Part shown: positions 23,984 to 33,119 of the stretch, piece by piece
Layout of the letters: every line of letters starts with the position of its first letter
Position numbering within the stretch: position 1 is the stretch's first letter
Source: Selenomonas sp. ND2010
Lineage (GTDB): Bacteria > Bacillota > Negativicutes > Selenomonadales > Selenomonadaceae
Length of the DNA stretch: 64,000 bases
Assembly (NCBI RefSeq): GCF_000702005.1
Contig: NZ_JNKI01000010.1
Span: forward strand, 1 to 64,000
Direction of reading: 5' to 3'
Made by a program: the position numbers and the translations under genes
Notes under the pieces: model-generated
Database searches by the model: none
What the model saw: the letters and a program-made list of their open reading frames with translations, nothing else
What the model was told of the DNA's origin: nothing

Positions 23984-24319
23984 TTAGAACATCCCCGGCG
24001 GCAAGCCAAGACCGCTCGTAAGCTTGCCCATTTCCGAAGCCATCATATCGTCTACTTTCTTGATAGCTTCATTGAAAGCTGCCGAAATAAGGTCCTGCAG
24101 CATCTCAACATCTTCCGGATCTACAGCTGCCGGATCAATGGTCAGGGACTGGACCTGCTTTTCGCCATTCATGACGATTTTGACAGCGCCGCCGCCAGCT
24201 GTTACATCAACAGTCTTGCGTTTCAGCTCGTCCTGCATTTTTTTCATTTCGTTCTGCATTTTCTGGACTTTTTTCATCATGCCGGCCATTTGCCCCATGT
24301 TGCCCATTCCACCAAACAT
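23984..24319 (-). CDS. ebfC: YbaB/EbfC family nucleoid-associated protein
   Basis: 111 residues. A Gly/Met-rich start ([18 protein letters not shown]) leads into a long helix (about 15-36) and the conserved core with LTIDP and [15 protein letters not shown]. The family forms dimers that bind DNA; the gene typically sits between dnaX and recR. Here it heads ebfC-recR-bofA, but dnaX is 9 kb away with the beta-glucan locus in between. A GAGGAG ribosome site precedes the ATG. Confidence 0.94.
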   Translation of the reverse strand: MFGGMGNMGQMAGMMKKVQKMQNEMKKMQDELKRKTVDVTAGGGAVKIVMNGEKQVQSLTIDPAAVDPEDVEMLQDLISAAFNEAIKKVDDMMASEMGKLTSGLGLPPGMF

Positions 24320-24361
24320 GTTATTGCTCCTCTCGTATATGTGAATTCATATTTATTACCT

Positions 24362-24389
24362 ATCATAGCGTATCAAAATTATGTGCCAA
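24362..24389 (-). promoter_or_regulatory. Promoter of ebfC-recR-bofA
   Basis: On the minus strand there is TTGGCA (24384-24389), a 16-bp spacer and TATGAT (24362-24367), about 45 bp before the ebfC start and just after the GH9 terminator. Confidence 0.6.
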
Positions 24390-24397
24390 CGTCAACG

Positions 24398-24431
24398 AAA
24401 AAATCCCTCTGCTAAAACAGAGGGATTTTTT
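24398..24431 (-). terminator. Terminator of the beta-glucan operon
   Basis: AATCCCTCTG pairs with CAGAGGGATT around a 6-nt loop. The minus strand continues with TTTTTT. A matching run on the other side could make it bidirectional, but no plus-strand gene needs it. Confidence 0.9.
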
Positions 24432-24480
24432 CAAACAGTCTTCCAGTGATACTTGAAAAGGATCATAGAAAAAGAGAGTT

Positions 24481-26274
24481 TCACTTCGTCACGCTGGGGA
24501 AAGCGCGCGAAAGTTTTATCTGAGATGCTGTGAAATCCACCGGTTTGGCAAACCATGCCAGAGCATAAGCTGCCGTTCCCGTGTAATCAATCGCATACTC
24601 ATTCGTAGACCAGGACGTCAAAACGTCAAGATAGGATTTAGCTGTCGGCACATGTTTGCTGGCAAGATATGCCGTCTGATCCGGATCGCCTCCCGAAACC
24701 GCATTCGGTCCACCGACCAGAAGTCCTGGTACATAGGCTCCCGTACTCTCATGGATGCGATTGTGCGGATGCTCCGGCGGATTGGAACCAGCTCCCGTCA
24801 AAAAGCTCTTGTCGAGAGAGTTACGCCCAAACATATAATGAATCTGCGACAATGCACCTTCAATATATGCCTGTTTCGGCTCCAGCTGGTAAGCCATCAG
24901 GAGCATATCTCCCTGGGTCATCGCATTTTTGGTTGAAGCCCAAGTGTACTCATCTTTTGACAGCGCGCAGCCAAAACCATCTTTGGAAATCTTATCGGCG
25001 ATAAAGTCAGCATAAGCAAGATAGGTTTTCTTTACCTCCGCCTGCAATCCGGCATCGGCATTTTTCGACATAGCATAGGCAAACTGAGCCAAGGCCAAGG
25101 TATTATCCCAGGTGAAAAAACCTGGAGCCTTAGTGAGCTCTGCTTTATTTGCCTTGAGGTATTTCTCATACTTTTTGTCGCCGGTGGTACGGAACATTTC
25201 TGCAGCCATCCACAAGCGTTCCTGGATATCATTCTTATCATCATACGGGCCAGAACCACTCTCCTGACCTTCATCTACCCGATAGATCGATTCCTTCGTC
25301 TTGGAAAGGTAACTCCAAACTTTATTGGCATCCTTCTGCAGCTGTTTCGCATAATCGGCATCGAGGTCGCGATAGACACGTGCGCCGATTGCCAGGCTCG
25401 CGCCATACATGGCAGTGCTGGCCGTGCAATTGCCATAAAGGAACCGCTCCTGCGTATCCGAATCCGGGCTCTTGTCAAAGCCCGGCCACTGGGCACCAGC
25501 AACCTTATGGAAAGTGCTGCCGTCCTTACGCATCATCTTCTTCATAAAATCGAACTCATATTTTACTTCGTTGAGCGCGTCGGGCAAATTTTTATCGTAT
25601 TGGATGCCCTCGGGGAACAACAGCTGCCCCTTCGTAAAGTGATCGGGATGCGCCTCATAAGCCAACAGAAGTTCAGCCGCAGCAATGCCAGCTGTGGTGG
25701 TATATTTGCCATAATCACCAGCATCATACCAGCCGCCCGATACATCCACGATATCGCCCTTCTTGTTCAGCTTATCGGTAAAATACACTTTTGCCTGTTT
25801 ATCCTGTGCATGACCATTTTTAACCTTAAGGCCTGTGATATCTTTATCGTTGATTGGCGTTCCACTGCGGCTCAGCGTATAGGAACGCAGCGTCTGTACA
25901 GCTTGAACTGCATAGACATTATCCCCGATTGCAAACGGATAAGACTCGCGGTTTCCCACTTTCAGTTTATACGTTCCCGGCGTGTTGAAGATCGTGAAGT
26001 CAGCCCGCTGCAGCGTTTCTTCCGACAAAGCATCGGCTTTAGCAGCCGAAAGATTGCCTTTATATACGACTTTATCGGTCTTAGCATCCACGAGTTTAAA
26101 GGAATTTTCACCGGAATCCGTTACCATAGCGGTCTTTTCATGACCTGTGAGGTAACCTACCTGGTCTACATGCATGCCCGCATCTGCAGCTTCCGTCAAA
26201 GATGCCGCTCCACAAGTACCCAGCATGGCAATGCCTGCCAAAACCATCCGGCACAGTCTTTTCTTGCTCTGCAT
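24481..26274 (-). CDS. Secreted GH9 endoglucanase with N-terminal Ig-like domain
   Basis: 597 residues. A signal peptide is followed by an Ig-like CelD_N domain (about 33-115) and a GH9 (alpha/alpha)6 barrel (about 120-575). Family catalytic positions are visible: GGWYDAGDYGKY at 180-191 (base Asp in DAGD), the histidine region EHPHNRIHES at 501-510, and STNEYAIDYTG with acid Glu559. A cysteine at 21 follows LGT, but this is a poor lipobox, so Sec cleavage near residue 30 is more likely. There is no dockerin or carbohydrate-binding module. GH9 enzymes hydrolyse beta-1,4-glucans. It is the last gene of the operon, 17 bp after the GH16 gene, with AAGGAG before the ATG. It probably acts in the periplasm or outside the cell. 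Confidence 0.93.
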   Translation of the reverse strand: MQSKKRLCRMVLAGIAMLGTCGAASLTEAADAGMHVDQVGYLTGHEKTAMVTDSGENSFKLVDAKTDKVVYKGNLSAAKADALSEETLQRADFTIFNTPGTYKLKVGNRESYPFAIGDNVYAVQAVQTLRSYTLSRSGTPINDKDITGLKVKNGHAQDKQAKVYFTDKLNKKGDIVDVSGGWYDAGDYGKYTTTAGIAAAELLLAYEAHPDHFTKGQLLFPEGIQYDKNLPDALNEVKYEFDFMKKMMRKDGSTFHKVAGAQWPGFDKSPDSDTQERFLYGNCTASTAMYGASLAIGARVYRDLDADYAKQLQKDANKVWSYLSKTKESIYRVDEGQESGSGPYDDKNDIQERLWMAAEMFRTTGDKKYEKYLKANKAELTKAPGFFTWDNTLALAQFAYAMSKNADAGLQAEVKKTYLAYADFIADKISKDGFGCALSKDEYTWASTKNAMTQGDMLLMAYQLEPKQAYIEGALSQIHYMFGRNSLDKSFLTGAGSNPPEHPHNRIHESTGAYVPGLLVGGPNAVSGGDPDQTAYLASKHVPTAKSYLDVLTSWSTNEYAIDYTGTAAYALAWFAKPVDFTASQIKLSRAFPSVTK

Positions 26275-26291
26275 GATATCTCAGCTCCTTA

Positions 26292-27083
26292 TTATTCTGC
26301 AAACGGCGTGTATTTGATGGACTTGTACTCCGCGGTAATCGGCAGATTCGAATCGTTAAACGGTTTAAGCCATTCATCTACGCCCTTACCGTTCCAAGCA
26401 TTCATCATGATTTTCTGTTTTGTGACTGGCAGATCTTCATTTTCGCGGCGGAATACTTCTTTGCCATCGACAAACCAAATGATGGAGTTCTTGTGCCACT
26501 CAAATGCGTACGTATGAAAATCCTCCGATGCATCAAAGCCAAGGTCAATCATCTTCTCATGACCGCCTTTGCCATTGCGGAAGTAATTGAGCTGTACTTT
26601 CGTGGTGTCTTTTCCCAAGACCTCGAAGTCAATCTCATCCCATGGGTCGCCATCATAGGGGCCGGTATACGTGAAGAAAGAAGAAACAACGCCGTCATTC
26701 TTCATAGCCTTCATGACTACTTCATAGCGCCCATAGCCATAGGTTGCTTTACTGCGATACTCACCACCGGCATACGGGACTTTATCCGCAGCCGGATTTG
26801 GCGACTCATCCACGGTCAACTGCAACGCGCCATCTTCAAATGTCACGTTTTCTTTATGCCAGAAGCAGTTGAACGGCATACCGTTAGTCCAGCCATTGGA
26901 AGCTTCAAACAGAGCATTTTCGCCCTTCGTCAAGTCAACCGAAAAAGCATCGCTGGCTTTCGTCTCCGTAGCCGGTGCAGCGGCCGCCATCGACGGAGCA
27001 GCCATATCCATCGTAACCGAAACTGGTACAGCCAGCGCCATCATAACGGCAGCAGCCAATGCTTTCTTGCGAATATCCATCAT
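26292..27083 (-). CDS. Secreted GH16 beta-1,3-1,4-glucanase (lichenase)
   Basis: 263 residues. A signal peptide with an Ala/Met-rich core (about 8-36) is followed by the GH16 jelly-roll. The catalytic motif DEIDFE lies at 149-154: Glu150 nucleophile, Asp152 helper, Glu154 acid/base. The bulge-free spacing ExDxxE is typical of bacterial lichenases. Further family signatures are NGWTNGMPFNCFW, GEYRSKATYGYGRYEV and YAFEWHKNSIIWFVDG. GGGAGG precedes the first of two ATGs. Substrates of the family are mixed-linkage glucans such as cereal beta-glucan. It lies between GH1 and GH9 in one transcription unit. Confidence 0.93.
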   Translation of the reverse strand: MMDIRKKALAAAVMMALAVPVSVTMDMAAPSMAAAAPATETKASDAFSVDLTKGENALFEASNGWTNGMPFNCFWHKENVTFEDGALQLTVDESPNPAADKVPYAGGEYRSKATYGYGRYEVVMKAMKNDGVVSSFFTYTGPYDGDPWDEIDFEVLGKDTTKVQLNYFRNGKGGHEKMIDLGFDASEDFHTYAFEWHKNSIIWFVDGKEVFRRENEDLPVTKQKIMMNAWNGKGVDEWLKPFNDSNLPITAEYKSIKYTPFAE

Positions 27084-27112
27084 TTTACTTCCTCCCTATT
27101 CTTTGCTATGAA

Positions 27113-27136
27113 TTGACCGGTCAAGTTGACCGGTCA
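27113..27136 (-). repeat. Two TTGACCGGTCAA palindromes forming an intergenic hairpin
   Basis: TTGACCGGTCAA (27113-27124) and TTGACCGGTCA (27126-27136) sit one base apart. On RNA they form an 11-bp stem with no U-tract, so it is not a classical terminator. It divides the cytoplasmic genes of the operon from the two secreted hydrolases. Confidence 0.75.
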
Positions 27137-27148
27137 CCCCCATCGAAA

Positions 27149-28899
<1,751 letters not shown>

Positions 28900-28914
28900 A
28901 AAAAACAATACTCC

Positions 28915-29217
28915 TTAGTCGTTCATCAATTTGCGGGCGAATTCAAGGGCTCCTTTGCCGTCCATACGGCCATACATGCGCATGTCGATGGCGTCAACCG
29001 GAATGCCTGGAATCTGCTCGGCAATCTTATTTTTCTGGAAACGAATCTGTGGTCCGAGGAGGACACAATCCGCATCCGCCGCCTTCGTTGCTGCCTCCGA
29101 TGCCGAAAAGGCATCGATGGAGCAATCATAAGAAGCCGCAGCGGCAGCTTCCTGCATTTTCTTTACCAGCATGCTGGTGGACATTCCCGAAGCGCAAAGT
29201 AAAACAATCTTTTTCAT
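28915..29217 (-). CDS. PTS lactose/cellobiose-type IIB component
   Basis: 100 residues. The P-loop-like LLCASGMSTSMLVKKM contains Cys8, the residue phosphorylated in this family, and LLGPQIRFQ is typical. It is a separate polypeptide, as in cellobiose systems. It transfers phosphate from IIA to the incoming sugar bound by IIC. AAAGGAG precedes the ATG. It lies between the porin and IIA genes. Confidence 0.95.
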   Translation of the reverse strand: MKKIVLLCASGMSTSMLVKKMQEAAAAASYDCSIDAFSASEAATKAADADCVLLGPQIRFQKNKIAEQIPGIPVDAIDMRMYGRMDGKGALEFARKLMND

Positions 29218-29268
29218 AATAAATTCTCCTTTTCAATTCTTTCCCCAAGAAAACTGTTTATTGTTAAA

Positions 29269-30609
29269 TTAGAAATGGAAATCAACACGGGTACGAAGCA
29301 TATTATGATGATAAGCCTCACCACGGCCTGCACCCCAAACCATCTTCGTGGCATTCGCTTTCATGTAGAACGTATCCCACTCAATATTCTTAGCCGGTAC
29401 GTACTTAAAGCCAAATACCCAACCGCGATTGCCAGAATGGAAAGCGCCATCCTGCTTATCGCCGAAAACACCCACAAGGTCATTTTCATTTTTCGGATAG
29501 TTGAAATAGCGGGAATAAAGCTGGAACGAACCCGGGCTATTGAGATCCGGCCAACGGTAATTCAGCTGGATTGCATAAGTATCTCTGCCATCAAAGCGCA
29601 TTCCTTTATAATTTCTGCGCTCACGATTCGTATGGACATAATCACCGAGGAAGAAGATATTCTTCATTGGATTCCACATGGCACCAATGAGGAACGCCTG
29701 CGAACCGATTGTATTCGGACGTTCAGCAGCATACAAATCCTTACCTGCTGAATCCTTACCTGCTGGCAATGTATGATCCGCATCTTTTGTGGTGCTTACA
29801 TCATAATAGTTGTCGCCCAAAACTTCATTACGGTCAACATTTGGTTTGCCATAAGCCACGCGCATCTCTAAGCCATGGCCCACACGGCCTTCGAGACCAA
29901 CACCGCCGAAGCTGAAATGATATCCACGATCAGTCGGCGTCAGATAGAATGCCTTAGCCGTCAGATTGGATTTTGGAATTGCCGAACTGAGCATTACACC
30001 ATCGCACTCATTACCGAAGAAAGCGAAGTTATATCCCAAGAAGCGCCATCTGCGGCCAACATCCACATTAAGTTTTCCAATAGAGCCCTCTGCCCAGACA
30101 CGCTGGATGGTGCCATGCTCATTATCGTATTTGTGGTCGGCATCTTTCGGATGGTAAAGAGCCGAATTTTTATCAGCCGTTACATATTTCGCATAGCGCT
30201 GAGCCGTTTCTGCCTGGAAGTTTACGTTCCAGCGGTCATTGACTTTATACTTGCCTTCAAGGTCAAGATACGAGCGGCGGAAATCATTGCGGTTTGCATA
30301 ATCGTTGATATTGTCGTTATCCCAAGCCACACGTCCGAAACCATTAATCTGGATGCGGTTCTGGGCATCTTTGAGATTCTTGATTGCTGCTTTATTGCTG
30401 TTTGCGACTTTTTCCGTCCGTTTGAGCTTGGCATTCTCTTTTTTCAGTGCATTGAGCTGCTTGGAAAGCTTCTGCTGCTGTGCTTCCAGCGCTGCGATAC
30501 GGGCGTTGATATCCGTATCATCGTTAGGTGCTGCCATCGCCGTACCCGAAATCCCCATCGTAAGACCGAGAATCATTGCTGTTGCTTTTCTCTTGCTAAT
30601 CATCATCAT
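29269..30609 (-). CDS. Outer-membrane porin with N-terminal coiled coil, inside the PTS operon
   Basis: 446 residues. A signal peptide (cleavage near AMA, residue 26) is followed by a helical, probably trimeric coiled coil (about 30-80, IAALEAQQQKLSKQLNALKK). An amphipathic beta-barrel then ends in the aromatic signature RTRVDFHF. Three consecutive ATGs (30609, 30606, 30603) follow AAAGGGG; the second or third has better spacing. There is no SLH domain, unlike many Negativicute outer-membrane porins. Its place between IIC and IIB suggests it admits beta-gluco-oligosaccharides; specificity is inferred from context only. Confidence 0.85.
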   Translation of the reverse strand: MMMISKRKATAMILGLTMGISGTAMAAPNDDTDINARIAALEAQQQKLSKQLNALKKENAKLKRTEKVANSNKAAIKNLKDAQNRIQINGFGRVAWDNDNINDYANRNDFRRSYLDLEGKYKVNDRWNVNFQAETAQRYAKYVTADKNSALYHPKDADHKYDNEHGTIQRVWAEGSIGKLNVDVGRRWRFLGYNFAFFGNECDGVMLSSAIPKSNLTAKAFYLTPTDRGYHFSFGGVGLEGRVGHGLEMRVAYGKPNVDRNEVLGDNYYDVSTTKDADHTLPAGKDSAGKDLYAAERPNTIGSQAFLIGAMWNPMKNIFFLGDYVHTNRERRNYKGMRFDGRDTYAIQLNYRWPDLNSPGSFQLYSRYFNYPKNENDLVGVFGDKQDGAFHSGNRGWVFGFKYVPAKNIEWDTFYMKANATKMVWGAGRGEAYHHNMLRTRVDFHF

Positions 30610-30644
30610 TTTCCCCTTTTCTCGATACTTCCTAAAAATTTGAA

Positions 30645-32006
30645 TTAATGTTCTGCAGCCGACTGCATCTCAGCTTTTACGGAATCTGCTTCCGGTTTTG
30701 CTTCTTCCATGTCGCCCATTTCCTCTTTGAGGAAGGCGTTATCCTGCGCTTTGAGGAACGGGAAGTAGATTGCCGTAGCGATAGCGAGGTTTACAATCTG
30801 AACCACTGCACCCTGCCAGCCATCGAGCAGGAAGCCCGCAATAATCGGCGGTGTCGTCCAAGGTACCTGAACAGCCGTGAACGGAGCCATAAAGCCCGTC
30901 GTGATAGCAAAGTACGTAACAAACATCGCAATCAGCGGAACAATGACAAACGGTACCAAAAGGTACGGGTTGAACACGATTGGCAGACCGAAAATAATCG
31001 GCTCATTGATGTTAAAGAGACCCGGGACAAACGCCATCTTCATCAGCGATTTGAGCTGCTGGGAACGTGCCGTGAAAATACCAGCCAACAAAAGTCCCAG
31101 CGTCAGGCCGCAGCCGCCACTCTTTACGAATACATCATTGATCTGGCAAGTGAAGATTTTTGCCTGTGGATTGTTCACCAAACTCATACCAGCATCGATA
31201 AGGTGCTGATTATCCAAAGAATTGGCAATGAGCAGCGGGCTTACCACACCGCCGACAACATTCGGGCCATGAATACCAGCCCAGAACAGGATGCTCTGAA
31301 GTCCCACGATGATAGAACCGCCAGCCAGTGAATCGGACAGGCCCTGCAGCGGCGTCTGGATTACTTTAAAGATAAGTTCCGGCAGCGTCGTAGCCCCGAT
31401 GTAATGGCAAAGACCATAGAGAACCGAAGCGGACGTGAAAAAAATCATACCTGGTACCAGTGCGGTAAACGCTTTGGCGACACCGGAAGGAACCGAATCC
31501 GGCATCTTGATGCCGATGTGATTTTTTTCGCAATAGCAAAATACATAGGATACAAAGAAGGCAATAAAGATGGCGGTAATGACACCATTACTGCCTGCCC
31601 AAGCTTTCGGAATGATGTCACCGATGGTTTCCCCACCTTTGCTGACAATCGTCGGCGGCATCAAAATCAAAAAGGTCGAAAGAGCCAGAATCGATGCCAT
31701 GATTGCATCGCAGCCTTCATTTTCTACAAATTTATAAGTAATCGACAGGACAACAATCAGCGCCAAGACACTGAAGGTACCACCAGCAACCGCATTGAGT
31801 GGAGCCGTCCAGTCTGTCCCAAAAATCGAAGCCATGAACTCCGGATATCCTGGCAGTGGCAGATTCGCCAGCAGCAGGAACACCGAACCACAGATTGTGA
31901 ACGGCGTCGTCATGATGAAACCATCACGCAAGGCCGCTACGGCACGAATCTGAGCGAACTCCCCCATGAATTCGATAAATTTATCGAACATTTCTTGTTT
32001 ACTCAT
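30645..32006 (-). CDS. PTS lactose/cellobiose-type IIC permease
   Basis: 453 residues with about ten membrane segments. Family signatures include SVASPRD-region equivalents such as FSVLALIVVLSITYKF, the FNINEPIIFGLPIVFNP loop (sugar-binding NEP motif) and WQGAVVQIVNLAIA. It imports and helps phosphorylate cellobiose-like sugars at the inner membrane. It is the first gene of the operon; AGAGGA precedes the ATG. The acidic C-terminal tail (about 425-453) is cytoplasmic. The exact sugar is unproven, but the neighbouring GH9, GH16 and GH1 genes indicate beta-glucan fragments. Confidence 0.94.
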   Translation of the reverse strand: MSKQEMFDKFIEFMGEFAQIRAVAALRDGFIMTTPFTICGSVFLLLANLPLPGYPEFMASIFGTDWTAPLNAVAGGTFSVLALIVVLSITYKFVENEGCDAIMASILALSTFLILMPPTIVSKGGETIGDIIPKAWAGSNGVITAIFIAFFVSYVFCYCEKNHIGIKMPDSVPSGVAKAFTALVPGMIFFTSASVLYGLCHYIGATTLPELIFKVIQTPLQGLSDSLAGGSIIVGLQSILFWAGIHGPNVVGGVVSPLLIANSLDNQHLIDAGMSLVNNPQAKIFTCQINDVFVKSGGCGLTLGLLLAGIFTARSQQLKSLMKMAFVPGLFNINEPIIFGLPIVFNPYLLVPFVIVPLIAMFVTYFAITTGFMAPFTAVQVPWTTPPIIAGFLLDGWQGAVVQIVNLAIATAIYFPFLKAQDNAFLKEEMGDMEEAKPEADSVKAEMQSAAEH

Positions 32007-32040
32007 TTTCTTTTCCTCTTTCCAAATTTGATTTACCCTA

Positions 32041-32058
32041 GGGCTGTGCGCGCAGCCC
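32041..32058 (-). promoter_or_regulatory. GC-rich hairpin in the PTS operon leader
   Basis: GGGCTG and CAGCCC flank a TGCGCG loop, between the promoter and the IIC start codon. There is no following U-tract. It could stabilise the mRNA or bind a regulator; nothing further is visible. Confidence 0.45.
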
Positions 32059-32080
32059 CCGTTCCCCTTAAGGTGATTCT

Positions 32081-32109
32081 AATATAACACGATGCCAATT
32101 ACGGAACAA
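32081..32109 (-). promoter_or_regulatory. Probable promoter of the beta-glucan PTS operon
   Basis: The minus strand has TATATT (32081-32086), a 17-bp spacer and a weak -35 TTGTTC (32104-32109). The weak -35 fits an activated promoter. A direct repeat TTACATATA x2 at 32178-32195, upstream, is a possible regulator site. Confidence 0.5.
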
Positions 32110-32231
32110 TAAAGTTAAACCAATACGAAACACTGATTCATAACATCGTAGAAAAGACTTTTACTCCTGTAGCACTGTTACATATATTACATATATTCTG
32201 ATATTTTTGTTATTTTTCGCATGTTGAATAC

Positions 32232-32263
32232 AAAAAAAGCCTACTCCCATCAAGGAGAAGGCC
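32232..32263 (-). terminator. Terminator of the dnaX-rpiR unit
   Basis: GCCT-A-CTCC pairs with GGAG-A-AGGC around CATCAA, with TTTTTTT following on the minus strand. It lies just after the rpiR-type stop codon. Confidence 0.82.
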
Positions 32264-32276
32264 GAAGTTATTTTGC

Positions 32277-33119
32277 TTAATAATAGAAGTGTTTGTTGAG
32301 CCATTGTTCTTTCTGACGGGCGCTGTGAAAGTCAACCCGGGTCATTAGGACAGCAAACAAGATATCCATGACATACTTTGCCCCCATAAGGAATACCCGT
32401 GGCCCAAGTTCCTCCATGGATTTCACCGTTGCTACTGGAAATACCACATCTGCTACCGAAGCCAGACTCGAACGCGGGGATGCTGTCACAACGATAATGG
32501 GATTGCCACGCAGTTTCAACAGGTGCCCGATATCGAGCAGCATGCGATTTTCGCCGGTACGGCTGATAAATACCGCCACATGTTCTTTGGGAGAACCGGT
32601 GGCCTGCAAATACTGCATGGTCATAGCTGGATGGACCGTGGAGCATTTATTCGCCATGATAAAACTGGACGCTGCCATATTTGCAATATCCAGATTGTTA
32701 TCCGTAGCGTAAAAGTCCACATGCTCGGTCTTATTGAGAAGTGCCAATGCCCGTACAAAATCCGAAGGCTCCAGCATACTGCGAGTATCTTTCAAAGCAT
32801 CAATCTCGATACTGGTCACCTTATCGAGAATCGAATGAACCGAATCGCGATCCGTCATCATGAGTTCTTTGCCATGCGGCCGTTCCACATACTGCATCAT
32901 TTCTGCCAGGAATTTGACACGGAACTCCGTGTAACCACCAAATCCCAGCTTCTGGCTAAACCGCACAATAGCTGCTGAGCTGGTAAAGGTCTCCTTTGCC
33001 AACTGGCGCGTCGACATGCCGGGCAACATGCGAAAATTCGCCAACAGATAATCTGCAATCATAGCTTCCGATTCCGAAAAGCCCTCTTTATCCTGTAATT
33101 GTTTTACTAACCCCGTCAT
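32277..33119 (-). CDS. MurR/RpiR family transcriptional regulator
   Basis: 280 residues. An N-terminal RpiR helix-turn-helix (about 1-77, with LPGMSTRQLAKETFTSSAAIVRFSQKLGF) is followed by a SIS sugar-phosphate-binding domain (about 105-235, with EHVAVFISRTGENRMLLDIG). The family controls sugar-catabolic genes in response to phosphosugars. The divergence from tradition is its position: the ATG overlaps the dnaX stop (ATGA), so it is translated with dnaX. The adjacent downstream beta-glucan PTS operon is the likely target. It lacks its own promoter, as far as I can see. Confidence 0.92.
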   Translation of the reverse strand: MTGLVKQLQDKEGFSESEAMIADYLLANFRMLPGMSTRQLAKETFTSSAAIVRFSQKLGFGGYTEFRVKFLAEMMQYVERPHGKELMMTDRDSVHSILDKVTSIEIDALKDTRSMLEPSDFVRALALLNKTEHVDFYATDNNLDIANMAASSFIMANKCSTVHPAMTMQYLQATGSPKEHVAVFISRTGENRMLLDIGHLLKLRGNPIIVVTASPRSSLASVADVVFPVATVKSMEELGPRVFLMGAKYVMDILFAVLMTRVDFHSARQKEQWLNKHFYY

